Part shown: positions 7,147 through 15,295 of the stretch, in pieces
How positions within the stretch are numbered: the stretch's first letter is position 1
Layout: each line of letters begins with the position of its first letter
Source: SCUN01 sp964343975
Lineage (GTDB): Bacteria; Acidobacteriota; Vicinamibacteria; Vicinamibacterales; SCN-69-37
DNA length: 30,603 bases
Direction of reading: 5' to 3'
NCBI GenBank assembly: GCA_964343975.1
Contig: CAYFLU010000016.1
Span: 1-30,603, forward strand
Notes under the pieces: model-generated
What the model saw: the letters and a program-made list of their open reading frames with translations, nothing else
Told to the model about the DNA's origin: nothing
The model's database searches: none
Made by a program: the position numbers and the translations under genes

Positions 7147-8465
7147 CGCGCTGGGCGCGTCGCGCCGTGATCGCGCTCGGTCTTGTCGCGACCGTGGCGT
7201 GTGCCACGACCACGCCGCCGCGCGTGACGCCCGATCTGTCGTGGCGGCAGCCGGACGTGCCGCGCGAACTGGCCACGCGCGCGCCCGATGTCACGCGCTA
7301 CGACCAGGCCTGGGCGCGCGCCAAGGCGGGGGATCTGGCCGGCGCCGAGCGCGAGTTCACGGCGCTCGCGGCCGCCCGGCCGCCCTTCTATCCGGCGATG
7401 GCGAGCGTGGGGGAGTTGCGTCTGCACGCGCAGCGGTACGCCGAGGCCGTCGTGTTCTTCGAGCAGGCCCTGGCCGCCAATCCGCGCTATGTGCCGGCGC
7501 TCGTCGGCCGTGCCGATGCGCAGCTGGGGGCGGGCGATGATGCCGGGGCGTTGGTGGCGCTGACGGCGCTCGTGGCGGCCGACCCGAATCGTGCCGAGGC
7601 ACGCACGCGGCTCGACGTGGTGCGGCTGCGTGTGTCGCAGACGGCGCTGGCGGCCGCGGAACGGGCGCGCGGCGCGGGACAGATCGCCGAGGCCGAGCGG
7701 CAGCTCGCGCGCGCGGCCGACGCGACGCCGGAAAACAGCGCCGTGCCGCGGGCGTGGGTCGGCGTCGATCTCGCCGCCGGACGCCTCGAGTCGGCGGAGC
7801 GCCATGCGCGGCAGGCCATCGCGCTCGACGCACAGGATGGCGCGGCATGGGCCGCGCTCGCGGACGCGATGTCGGCCGCGAGCCGGTTTCGCGAGGCGTC
7901 GGACGCGTGGGGCCGTGCTCTGACGCTCGAGCCGCGCGCCGAGTGGCGCGAGCGAAAGACCGCGGCCGATATGCGCGCGGCTGACGCTGCGCTACCGGAG
8001 GCGTTTCGCGCGATCCCGGCCGCCACGCGGGTCACCCGCGCGCAGGTGGCGGCCATGCTCGGCGTGCGACTGGCCGCCGTGTTGGCCAAGGCGCCCGCGC
8101 GCTCGTCGGAGGTCGTCACCGACGTGCGTGGACACTGGGCCAGCGCCTGGATTCTTCCGGTCGTGCGGGTCGGGTGGATGGATGCCCGGCCGAACCACAC
8201 ATTCGAGCCCGCCGGTGTGGTCAATCGGGCCGATCTGGCGCGTGTGGTGGCCGTGGTGCTCGACGCGCTGCCAGGACGCGGTCGCGACGCTGGCGCCGTG
8301 ACGTTTCAAGACATGCCGCCGACACATGCGGCGTTTCGAGCCGCCCAAACGGCCGTCAGCGCGGGTATCATGACCGCGGACGCCAACCGATTCCAACCGG
8401 CCGCAGCGGTCAGCGGCGCCGAGCTCATGGCGGTCATGAGCCGGCTGGAAGCGCGCGCGAAGTAG
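7143..8465 (+). CDS. TPR lipoprotein with C-terminal SLH repeats
   Basis: A 440-residue envelope protein. Residues 1-20 form a signal peptide with charged MTRWARR, a hydrophobic core and a lipobox-like TVAC, so Cys20 would be lipidated; the -3 Thr is atypical. Residues about 50-290 form tetratricopeptide helices, for instance AQRYAEAVVFFEQALAANPR and the final ASDAWGRALTLEPR unit. The C-terminal third resembles S-layer homology repeats, clearest in VTDVRGHWASAWILPVVRVG followed by FEPAGVVNRADLARVV, and again in FQDMPPTHAAFRAAQTAVSAG with FQPAAAVSGAELMAV. SLH repeats usually bind secondary cell-wall polymer in Gram-positives; in Gram-negatives they can bind peptidoglycan or outer-membrane partners. 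Function is not known. The start overlaps hflX by four bases. Confidence 0.85.
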   Translation: MTRWARRAVIALGLVATVACATTTPPRVTPDLSWRQPDVPRELATRAPDVTRYDQAWARAKAGDLAGAEREFTALAAARPPFYPAMASVGELRLHAQRYAEAVVFFEQALAANPRYVPALVGRADAQLGAGDDAGALVALTALVAADPNRAEARTRLDVVRLRVSQTALAAAERARGAGQIAEAERQLARAADATPENSAVPRAWVGVDLAAGRLESAERHARQAIALDAQDGAAWAALADAMSAASRFREASDAWGRALTLEPRAEWRERKTAADMRAADAALPEAFRAIPAATRVTRAQVAAMLGVRLAAVLAKAPARSSEVVTDVRGHWASAWILPVVRVGWMDARPNHTFEPAGVVNRADLARVVAVVLDALPGRGRDAGAVTFQDMPPTHAAFRAAQTAVSAGIMTADANRFQPAAAVSGAELMAVMSRLEARAK

Positions 8466-8467
8466 GG

Positions 8468-9019
8468 ATGTCGACGTTCTTCACACCCGCCAATCAGCTC
8501 ACCTTGCTGCGCATGGGCCTCGTGCCCGTGTTCGTGCTGTGCATGCTGTACGGTTGGCCGGGCTGGGCGCTCGTCACGTTTGCGGCGGCCGGCGCCACCG
8601 ATCTGCTCGACGGCCTCGTGGCGCGCTGGTCCGGCCAGTCGTCCGACATCGGCGCTTGGCTGGATCCGATGGCCGACAAGCTCCTGCTCCTGTCGATGTT
8701 CATCATGCTGACGTTGCCGAACAGCGGGTTGGCGAATCGGCTGCCGATGTGGCTGACGGTGCTCGTCATCAGCCGCGATGTGGGCATCGTCCTCACGGTG
8801 GCGGTCGTGAATCTGGCCGTCGGCCCGCGGACGTTCCGCCCGTCGATCTTCGGCAAGGCCGCGACGGCGATCTATGTGCTCACCGGTGTGGCCACCCTGT
8901 ACTTCAACTATCTCCGCGTGACCTCGCCCGTGGTGGTGTGGCTCGGGTATCTGGCGCTGGCGATCACGCTCGTCTCGGGATTCGACTATCTCCGACGGTC
9001 CACGCGGTCCTTGCCATAG
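8468..9019 (+). CDS. pgsA: CDP-alcohol phosphatidyltransferase, PgsA-like
   Basis: Integral membrane enzyme that moves a phosphatidyl group from CDP-diacylglycerol to an alcohol, most likely sn-glycerol 3-phosphate to give phosphatidylglycerol phosphate. The complete CDP-alcohol signature is present at 45-70: D45, D48-G49, A52-R53, G62, D66 and D70 in TDLLDGLVAR...GAWLDPMAD. Opening residues FFTPANQLTLLRMGLVPVFV match PgsA-type proteins, and hydrophobic segments cover most of the 183 residues. Signature members differ in acceptor, so phosphatidylglycerol-phosphate synthase is the best guess, not proven. The ATG lies two bases after the upstream stop with no clear ribosome-binding site. Confidence 0.87.
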   Translation: MSTFFTPANQLTLLRMGLVPVFVLCMLYGWPGWALVTFAAAGATDLLDGLVARWSGQSSDIGAWLDPMADKLLLLSMFIMLTLPNSGLANRLPMWLTVLVISRDVGIVLTVAVVNLAVGPRTFRPSIFGKAATAIYVLTGVATLYFNYLRVTSPVVVWLGYLALAITLVSGFDYLRRSTRSLP

Positions 9020-9049
9020 AGGAACCGGGCCGACTATCCTGCTCTGCGT

Positions 9050-9053
9050 GGAG
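9050..9053 (+). promoter_or_regulatory. ribosome-binding site for the original coiled-coil start
   Basis: GGAG lies five bases before ATG 9059, the best start signal in this junction. It marks 9059 as the ancestral start, although that frame meets TAA after 14 codons. Confidence 0.6.
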
Positions 9054-9142
9054 TGTCCATGCTCGAAGGTCTGAAGCGTCGCGGCCAGCAGCCGCCCCAG
9101 TAACCCGTCGCCGAACGTGATCTGCGCGAAGAGCGCGAGGCG

Positions 9143-10495
9143 TTGACGGCGCTCCTGCGCCACCTCGATGCCTCGGCTGCGCCGGTCAAGGCGCTCGCGG
9201 ATGCCGTGTCGCAGCTCGAGAGCCGCGTCGCCGCGATGGAAACCCGCACGGGCGCGGCCGCCCGTCAGTTGGCGGATGTCGAAACGACCGCGGCGGCCGT
9301 GGGCACGATCGCGCAGAAGATCCGGGAGCTGTCCGACACGGTGCGCGACGCCCGGCAGACGGCCGACCGGTTGACCGCCCCTGACGGCGATCTCCACCAG
9401 CAGCGCCACATCGTCGAGCAGTTGATGTCGCTGGCCCTCCACAGCCGCGCCACGCTCGAGACGCTCGCCTCCGAACAGGAACGGCTCGATGCGCTGCGCG
9501 CCGACCTCCGGCGCTCCACCGAGCAGATGCAGCAGGCGCGGATGCTCGTGTCGACGACCACGGCCGAGATCGAGACGGTGCGTGCCGCCGCAGCCGATGC
9601 CAAGGCCGCGCAGGCGCACATGCGCGAACTCGCAACGCGCGCGCAGGACGACGTCGCGCCTGTCGTGTCGGTGGTGCATGAGGTCGACCAGAAGCTGCAG
9701 AGCTTCGCGAAGTTGCAGGAACTGGCCCGCACGGTGGAACACCGGACGCAGGCCCTGAATTCGCTGGTCGAGCACGTGACGCAGAAGGCGAAGGTGCTCG
9801 AGCTGCAGAAGTCGGCCGTTGAGGCCGCCGTGCTCGACTCGCATCGCGTGGCTGAGATGGTGCGCTCGATGGAGACGCAGGTGGCCCGGCTCGATGCCGC
9901 CAGCCGCCGCGGCGTCGAAGTGGAGCAGTTGGTTGAGCGGGTCGAGCTCACGCTGCGGCAGTCGTCCGAGCAGTTGCATGCGGCTGAACGGTCGCGCGAT
10001 GCGCTCACGGCCGATCTGAACGCCCTCGAACACGATCGCGCGACGTTGCTCGATGTCGTGCGGCAGCACGAAGAGCGGCTGGCCACGGGCCGCCGCGAGC
10101 TCGACGCGCACAGCACGCGCGTCACATCGCTGCAGGCGTCGCTCGCCGATCTCGAGCGCGCCCACACGTCGCTCACCGCCCGCGCGCCGGAAGTCGAGAC
10201 GCTCAAGGCGCGCATCGATCAGCTCACCACGCAGTTGTCGACGTTCGACGAGCGCAGCGCGACCTTCTCGCAGAAGATGGCGGCGCTCGAACAGATTCAC
10301 GACCAGCTCGTGTCGGTCGACGAGATGTCGCGGCGCGCGACCTGGCAGATGGAGAGCCTCAAGAGCGCCCGCCAGGATCTCGAAGAGTTGCGCGGCGACA
10401 TCGAGCAGTTCTACCAGGACCAGGCCGACGCGCGTCAGTTGCGCGATCAGCTCTCGCCGAGCGCGTGGCGCTCGAGGCCTTCCTCGCGCGCATGA
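9143..10495 (+). CDS. coiled-coil protein, N-terminal part
   Basis: If the TAA at 9101 is real, the first usable in-frame start appears to be TTG 9143, giving 450 residues. The start is weak, and an internal ATG such as the one giving METRTGAAARQL is possible. The sequence is continuous alpha-helix with heptad spacing (for example QTADRLTAPDGDLHQQRHIVEQL and LDAASRRGVEVEQLVERVEL), rich in Glu, Gln, Arg, Ala and Leu, without cysteines, signal peptide or membrane helix. Similar composition is found in SMC-like or filament-forming coils, but no head domain or other known domain is visible. The last 13 residues (SPSAWRSRPSSRA) look out of frame, marking the frameshift. No function assigned. Confidence 0.6.
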   Translation: MTALLRHLDASAAPVKALADAVSQLESRVAAMETRTGAAARQLADVETTAAAVGTIAQKIRELSDTVRDARQTADRLTAPDGDLHQQRHIVEQLMSLALHSRATLETLASEQERLDALRADLRRSTEQMQQARMLVSTTTAEIETVRAAAADAKAAQAHMRELATRAQDDVAPVVSVVHEVDQKLQSFAKLQELARTVEHRTQALNSLVEHVTQKAKVLELQKSAVEAAVLDSHRVAEMVRSMETQVARLDAASRRGVEVEQLVERVELTLRQSSEQLHAAERSRDALTADLNALEHDRATLLDVVRQHEERLATGRRELDAHSTRVTSLQASLADLERAHTSLTARAPEVETLKARIDQLTTQLSTFDERSATFSQKMAALEQIHDQLVSVDEMSRRATWQMESLKSARQDLEELRGDIEQFYQDQADARQLRDQLSPSAWRSRPSSRA

Positions 10496-11757
10496 GCGCG
10501 TTCTCGGTGCAGGTGCCGGAACTCGAAGGCCGCATGGAAGCGATCAAGGACGGCCTCGCGGTGGTCGAAGAGGGCGCGGCGAAAGCCAATCAGCTCATCG
10601 GTGTCGCCGACGACCTCGACCGGCAGATGGTCCGGCTCGCCGGGCATCAGCAGTTCGTGGAGCGCATCGAGACCCGCTTGAATGCGCTCAACGTGATGAC
10701 GGCCGACATCGACCAGAAGCTCGATGACCAGACGCGCCGGCGCGCCGAAGTGGAAGCGCTGCGCAACCTCTGCGACTCGGTGCACATCGAAGTGGCCGAC
10801 ATCCGTCAGCGGCTCGACGGTATCGGCCAGAGTCAGGCGAAGCTGCTGCCGGTCGCGGCGCAGATCACGCAGCTCAAGGGCGACGTCGATCGCGCGGCGG
10901 CCCGTCTGGCGTCGGCGATTCAGGATCAGGCCATGCTCTCGAGCCAGGAGCGCCGCATCTCGGAAATGCTCGAGTCGCTCCGCACGATCAGCGGCGACGC
11001 GGCCGAACAGCTGTCGCGCACGCAGGGTCTGGCCGCGCAGCTCACGCGCTCCGAGTCGATCAAGGACGCGCTCGTGCGCGAGCTGGCGCTCGTGCAGGGC
11101 CGGCAGCGCGAAGTGTCGGGGCACCTCGAAACGGCCAACGCCCAGCTCGCGTCACTCGACACGATGGTGCGCGGTCTCGAGCAGCGCCACGACCAGCTCG
11201 TGTTCTCGGAAAAGCGCATTGCCACGTTCGAGTCGAAGATCGCTGATCTCAAGGGCGTGACCGACACGATCGAACGCCGTATCCAGGATGTGATCGCGCG
11301 CGACGAGACGGTCAAGAGCGTGCTCCGCGAGGTCGAAGGCGTGCACGACGTCAGCGCCAAGGCGAAGGCGGATCTCCACTATCTCGACGCGCATCGCGGC
11401 GAGGTCATCGCCTTGCGCGGCCGGGTGGACGAGTTGCTCACGACGGCGCAAGCCACCGAGCAGCGGATCGCCGATATCAACGCGCAGCGGCGGCTCGTGG
11501 AAGAAGTGCAGTTGAAGGTGGCCGTCACGAGCAACATGCTCGAGGACGTGCGCATGCATCTCGAAACGGTGGGCGAGCAGAAGGCCGTGCTCGACTACGT
11601 GCTCGAGCAGGTGGCGCGTCTCGAGATCATGAGCCGCGAAGCGCAGGCCACGGTGCGTGCCCTGCAGACCGAACGCGAACTGGCCGAGCGCATCGAGCGC
11701 AGCATTCAGAGCCTGCGCGCGCGCACCTCCACCGCCGAGGGCAAGAAGTTCGCCTAG
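10465..11757 (+). CDS. coiled-coil protein, C-terminal part
   Basis: A 430-residue reading frame from GTG 10465, or 421 residues from ATG 10492. That ATG overlaps the TGA of the upstream part as ATGA, the junction type used by many neighbouring genes. The sequence continues the same heptad-rich coil (DDLDRQMVRLAGHQQFVERI, LRNLCDSVHIEVADIRQRL, VRGLEQRHDQLVFSEKRIATF) and ends with a basic tail, RTSTAEGKKFA. GC-rich third positions hold in this frame from before 10465, which supports one ancestral gene rather than two. No recognised domain. It is the last rightward gene before a convergent unit, 15 bases from the stop of the UDP-glucuronate decarboxylase gene. Confidence 0.65.
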   Translation: MALEAFLARMSAFSVQVPELEGRMEAIKDGLAVVEEGAAKANQLIGVADDLDRQMVRLAGHQQFVERIETRLNALNVMTADIDQKLDDQTRRRAEVEALRNLCDSVHIEVADIRQRLDGIGQSQAKLLPVAAQITQLKGDVDRAAARLASAIQDQAMLSSQERRISEMLESLRTISGDAAEQLSRTQGLAAQLTRSESIKDALVRELALVQGRQREVSGHLETANAQLASLDTMVRGLEQRHDQLVFSEKRIATFESKIADLKGVTDTIERRIQDVIARDETVKSVLREVEGVHDVSAKAKADLHYLDAHRGEVIALRGRVDELLTTAQATEQRIADINAQRRLVEEVQLKVAVTSNMLEDVRMHLETVGEQKAVLDYVLEQVARLEIMSREAQATVRALQTERELAERIERSIQSLRARTSTAEGKKFA

Positions 11758-11765
11758 CCCTCGGC
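11734..11765. terminator. stem-loop at convergent gene ends
   Basis: GCCGAGGGC (11734-11742) and GCCCTCGGC (11757-11765) form a perfect 9-bp inverted repeat around a 14-base loop. It spans the stop codon of the coiled-coil gene and the 15-base gap before the opposing stop. No T-tract follows on either strand, so if it ends transcription it is not a textbook intrinsic terminator. Confidence 0.35.
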
Positions 11766-11772
11766 CGGCGAC

Positions 11773-12699
11773 CTAGACCTTCGTCCGGAAGTACTCGATC
11801 GTCGACGTCAGGCCTTCTTCGAGCGAGACCTTCGGTTCCCAGTTGAGCAGCGTCCGGGCGCGTGTGATGTCCGGGCGCCGGACCTTCGGATCATCCACCG
11901 GCAGCGGTTTGTAGACGATCTGGCTCTTCGAGCCGGTCATGCGGATGATGGTCTTGGCCATCTCCTCGATCGACATCTCGTGCGGATTGCCGATGTTCAC
12001 CGGGTCGTTCTCGTTCGACATCGCCAGCTTGAGGATGCCGTTCACCAGATCCGACACGAAGCAAAAGCTGCGGGTCTGTGAGCCGGACCCGAAGATCGTC
12101 ACGTCTTCGTTGCGGAGCGCCTGCGAGATGAATGCCGGGACGGCGCGGCCGTCACGCACGCGCATGCGCGGCCCGTAGGTATTGAAGATCCGGACGATCT
12201 TCGTGTCGAGCCCGTGGAAGCGGTGATACGCCATCGTGATGGCTTCCGCGAACCGCTTGGCCTCGTCGTACACGCCGCGCGGGCCCACCGGGTTCACGTT
12301 GCCCCAGTAGGTTTCCTTCTGCGGGTGTTCGAGCGGGTCGCCGTACACCTCGGAGGTCGAGGCGATCACGAAGCGCGCGCCTTTGGCCTTCGCGAGGCCG
12401 AGGGCGTTGTGGGTGCCGAGGGCGCCCACCTTCAACGTCGGGATCGGCAACTCGAGGTAGTCGATCGGGCTGGCCGGGCTCGCCCAGTGCAGCACGAGGT
12501 CCACGGGGCCGGCGACGTTGATGTAGTTGGTGACGTCGTAGCGGATGAATTCGAAATCGCGGCCCGTGAGGTGCGCGATGTTGTTCAGATCGCCCGTGCA
12601 CAGGTTGTCGATTCCGACCACCGAGTGGCCCTGATCGAGCAGCGTTTCCGAGAGATGGGATCCGATGAACCCGGCCGCGCCGGTGATGACGACTCTCAC
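11773..12699 (-). CDS. uxs: UDP-glucuronate decarboxylase (UDP-xylose synthase)
   Basis: Extended short-chain dehydrogenase that converts UDP-glucuronate to UDP-xylose with bound NAD. The 308-residue protein has the NAD fold (TGAAGFIGSH, 6-15), catalytic STSEVYGDP (114-122) and YxxxK at 144-148 (YDEAK), plus motifs seen throughout UXS enzymes: HWASPASP, YWGNVNPVGPR, RIFNTYGPRM, FGSGSQTRSFCFVSDLVNG, PVNIGNP and RRPDITRA. It lacks the extra ArnA transformylase domain. GTG 12699 was chosen because VRVVITGAAGFIG gives the normal N-terminus and overlaps the upstream TGA as GTGA. It is last in the leftward glycan unit. Its substrate is made by the UDP-glucose dehydrogenase at 19475. Confidence 0.94.
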   Translation of the reverse strand: MRVVITGAAGFIGSHLSETLLDQGHSVVGIDNLCTGDLNNIAHLTGRDFEFIRYDVTNYINVAGPVDLVLHWASPASPIDYLELPIPTLKVGALGTHNALGLAKAKGARFVIASTSEVYGDPLEHPQKETYWGNVNPVGPRGVYDEAKRFAEAITMAYHRFHGLDTKIVRIFNTYGPRMRVRDGRAVPAFISQALRNEDVTIFGSGSQTRSFCFVSDLVNGILKLAMSNENDPVNIGNPHEMSIEEMAKTIIRMTGSKSQIVYKPLPVDDPKVRRPDITRARTLLNWEPKVSLEEGLTSTIEYFRTKV

Positions 12700-14138
12700 G
12701 AGTGTGTGACGCCTTTCATGACGGTCAGCCACATGATCTTGAAGTCGAGCGTGAGTGACCAGTTTTCAATGTAGTAGAGATCGAACTCGATGCGCTTCTC
12801 GAGCGACGTGTTGCCGCGCCAGCCGTTGACCTGCGCCCAGCCGGTGATGCCGGCCTTCACCTTGTGCCGCAGCATGTACTGCGGGATGCGGTGCTTGAAC
12901 TGCTCGACGAAGAACGGGCGCTCGGGCCGCGGGCCGACGATGGACATGTCGCCCTTCAGCACGTTCCAGAACTGGGGCAGCTCATCGACGTCGGTCTTGC
13001 GGAGCCAGCGGCCAATGCCGGTGGCCCGCGGATCGTCATCGCGGGCCCAGACCGGGCCGGAATGGTCCTCGGCGTTGAGCGGCATCGACCGGAACTTGTA
13101 GACGCGGAACGGCTGCCCGTCGATGCTCATCCGCTCCTGCGAGTAGAACACCGGCCCCGGTGAACTGCGCTTGATCAGGATGGCGACGATGATCGTGAGC
13201 GGCAGCGTGAGGAGGATCACCGCGGATGAAATCGCGATGTCGGTGAGCCGCTTGATCACGCTGTTCATGCCGCGCAGCGGCACGTCGTGGATGCTGATCA
13301 TCGGCAGGCCGTCGAGGTCCTCGAGGCGCGCGCGCAGGGCGATGAACTGCAGCAGGTCCGGCACCACGTGGACGTCGATGCATTCGCGGCTCGCGTACTC
13401 CACGACGCCGAGCATCTTCACGTGTTCTTCGAGCGGCAGGGCGACGTAGATCTCGTCGACGCCCTCATCCGTGCACACGCGGCCCACGTCGGTGAGTGCG
13501 CCGAGCAGCGGCATGCCGCGGTAGCCGATCGCATCGGACGTGGCGGCCTTGTCGTCGATGAATCCGACGATCGTGAAGCCGAGCTCGCGGTGTTCGAGGA
13601 GGCGGTCGGCCACCGTCCGGCCGAGGTCACCCGCGCCGGCGATCAGGACACGGCGGAGGCTCTTGCCCGAGCGCCAACGCGCGCGCAGATAGGCGCGGGC
13701 GGTTTCGCGCGGGAGGAACGTGAGCGCGACGTTGAAGATCAGGAACAGCACCCAGACGAGCTGCGAAACTTCGTAGTAGCCCTGCGCCTTGAGGCTGCCG
13801 CCGAGGTAGTAGGTCTGGACGTACAGCGTGCCGGCGATGCCGCCGAGCACCGCGACGATCGAGCCGACGAGCACGGCGAAGAAGTCGTCGACGCGCGTCC
13901 GGCCACGGCGCAAACGATACAGGCCCTGGAGGTGGAACGCCGCCGGGATCAGCAGGCCGATGAACGGGAGCAGCGAAAGATACTGCCGGAACGGCGGATG
14001 CCCCTTCGTGATCGGCGCGAGCGTCGTGACGACGGTTTCGAATCGGACCCAGTAGGCGAGGGCAAAGGCGAAGATGCCCGACAGGACATCGGCGCCGATG
14101 TGCAACGCCACGAGCAAACGGTTGTAGCGCTTCAGCAT
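12696..14138 (-). CDS. polyprenyl-phosphate sugar-1-phosphate transferase (WcaJ/WbaP type)
   Basis: Starts glycan assembly by moving a hexose-1-phosphate from a UDP-sugar to undecaprenyl phosphate at the inner membrane. The 480-residue protein has hydrophobic helices in 1-145, a Rossmann-like CoA-binding domain (VLIAGAGDLGRTVADRL, 164-180), a single long hydrophobic stretch (about 302-323) and the catalytic bacterial sugar transferase domain: SSPGPVFYSQERM (325-337), YKFRSM (347-352), TDVDELPQFWNVLKGDMSIVGPRPERP (382-408) and AGITGWAQVNGWRG (429-442). Closest in layout to the undecaprenyl-phosphate glucose phosphotransferases; glucose is likely, galactose possible. The start overlaps the upstream gene by seven bases and the stop overlaps the uxs start. 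Confidence 0.94.
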   Translation of the reverse strand: MLKRYNRLLVALHIGADVLSGIFAFALAYWVRFETVVTTLAPITKGHPPFRQYLSLLPFIGLLIPAAFHLQGLYRLRRGRTRVDDFFAVLVGSIVAVLGGIAGTLYVQTYYLGGSLKAQGYYEVSQLVWVLFLIFNVALTFLPRETARAYLRARWRSGKSLRRVLIAGAGDLGRTVADRLLEHRELGFTIVGFIDDKAATSDAIGYRGMPLLGALTDVGRVCTDEGVDEIYVALPLEEHVKMLGVVEYASRECIDVHVVPDLLQFIALRARLEDLDGLPMISIHDVPLRGMNSVIKRLTDIAISSAVILLTLPLTIIVAILIKRSSPGPVFYSQERMSIDGQPFRVYKFRSMPLNAEDHSGPVWARDDDPRATGIGRWLRKTDVDELPQFWNVLKGDMSIVGPRPERPFFVEQFKHRIPQYMLRHKVKAGITGWAQVNGWRGNTSLEKRIEFDLYYIENWSLTLDFKIMWLTVMKGVTHS

Positions 14139-15295
14139 GCGGCCACCTGGCCGGAGCGGTGGGTCGCGATCGTGCGCGCCACGAGCTCGGTGAAGCCGCC
14201 CTGAAAGGCGGCGAGCGAGAATCGGGCCGCGCGCGCCTGCCGGCTGGCGGCGGTCGACGGCAGGGACGGCACGCGTTGCATGGCGGCGGCGAAGGCCGGG
14301 GCCGTGAGTTCAGGCACGAGCACGCCCGTGACGCCGTCATCCACGGTTTCCGTGGCGCCACCACGGGCGACCGCGACGACCGGACATCCGCACGCGAGCG
14401 CCTCGACCGGCGCGATGCCGAAGTCTTCCTCGCCGGGCAGCACGAGCATGGCCGCCTGGCGGTAGAGGTCGCGCAAGGCCGCGGCGTTGACGTTGTGTTG
14501 AAAGGTCACCTGAGGTCCGGCCATCTGCCGGAGCCGGGCTTCGTCCGGACCGCTACCCACGATGACGAGCGGATAGCCGGCCTGTTCGGCCGCCTGGATG
14601 GCGATATCGATGCGCTTGTACGGGACGAGCGCAGACACCACCAGCGCAAAGCCTCGCGGAGCGGCCTCGCGCCCAGCCTCGGAGGGGCCGGGCGTAAAGA
14701 AGTCGGTATCGACCGGGGGATAGAGCACGGACGCCTGACGATTATAGTACCGGGCTATCCGTCCGGCAACGAACCGGGAGTTGGCCGCGAACTGGGTCAC
14801 CCGGGGGGCCGTGGCCGCATCCCAGCGGGCCAGCCAGGCCATCACCGGACGCAGCGCGGCGCTCGCCACCGGGCCCACACGATCCGGACCGAAGTAGGCG
14901 GGGAACTGGTCCCACGCATACCGCATTGGCGAATGGCAGTAGCACACGTGCACCGCCCGGCCCGTCGGCACTACGGCCTTGGCGGCACAGTGGCTCGTCG
15001 AGATGACCAATTCCACATCGTCGAGATCGAACTGTTCGATGGCCGTCGGAAAGAGCGGCAGATACTCGCGGTACCGCGTGGCCGAGAGCGGCAGATAGTG
15101 AATGAACGACCGGCGCACCGGGCGCCCGGCGATCGCGCCGGTGAGCGCTTCGGGCTTGCTGAGCAAGGTCAGCACCGGGGCCCCGGGGATCAGCTGGCAG
15201 ATCGCGTCGAGCACCTTCTCGCCGCCGCGCGAGCCGGTCAGCCAGTCGTGCACGATCACCGTGCGGAGCCCGTCCCAGGGCCGGGCGTCAGCCAC
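14132..15295 (-). CDS. GT4-family glycosyltransferase
   Basis: A 387-residue retaining glycosyltransferase with the GT-B fold. The N-terminal acceptor half opens VIVHDWLTGSRGGEKVLDA, a form common in polysaccharide GT4 enzymes, followed by CYCHSPMRYAWDQFP and NSRFVAGRIARYY. The C-terminal donor half shows LVVSALVPYKRIDIAI, IVGSGPDEARL and the E-x7-E motif in GEEDFGIAPVEALACGCPVVA. It is cytoplasmic or peripheral at the membrane, adding a sugar to the lipid-linked chain. GTG 15295 was chosen since it gives a compact start and overlaps the upstream stop by eight bases; a longer version would run through the neighbour's 3' end. Donor and acceptor cannot be inferred. Confidence 0.92.
   Translation of the reverse strand: MADARPWDGLRTVIVHDWLTGSRGGEKVLDAICQLIPGAPVLTLLSKPEALTGAIAGRPVRRSFIHYLPLSATRYREYLPLFPTAIEQFDLDDVELVISTSHCAAKAVVPTGRAVHVCYCHSPMRYAWDQFPAYFGPDRVGPVASAALRPVMAWLARWDAATAPRVTQFAANSRFVAGRIARYYNRQASVLYPPVDTDFFTPGPSEAGREAAPRGFALVVSALVPYKRIDIAIQAAEQAGYPLVIVGSGPDEARLRQMAGPQVTFQHNVNAAALRDLYRQAAMLVLPGEEDFGIAPVEALACGCPVVAVARGGATETVDDGVTGVLVPELTAPAFAAAMQRVPSLPSTAASRQARAARFSLAAFQGGFTELVARTIATHRSGQVAAC

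Larger units (their letters stand above)
9059..11757 (+). pseudogene. long coiled-coil protein gene with nonsense and frameshift lesions
   Basis: ATG 9059 has a good ribosome-binding site and begins MLEGLKRRGQQPPQ, then reaches TAA at 9101-9103. The same frame continues at once with coiled-coil-like codons (PVAERDLREEREALTALL) and stays open to 10495. Near 10451-10458 the coding signal moves to another frame: after RQLRDQL the good frame reads AERVALEAFLARM. The span is 2699 bases; adding one base gives exactly 900 codons, i.e. an 899-residue protein, which fits a single lost base. Product features would be almost pure heptad-repeat helix with no membrane segment. Either a recent pseudogene, two sequencing or assembly errors, or a gene now expressed as separate parts. 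Confidence 0.7.

Noticed and set aside
8306..10300. A 664-codon minus-strand open frame under the TPR, pgsA and coiled-coil genes
   Set aside because: Its translation is rich in Arg, His and Asp, typical of an antisense shadow of a high-GC gene, and the opposite strand carries recognisable families.
10441..10500. Programmed -1 ribosomal frameshift
   Set aside because: No slippery X-XXY-YYZ heptamer or obvious downstream stem was found in the overlap, and a second lesion (TAA 9101) in the same gene favours decay or sequence error.
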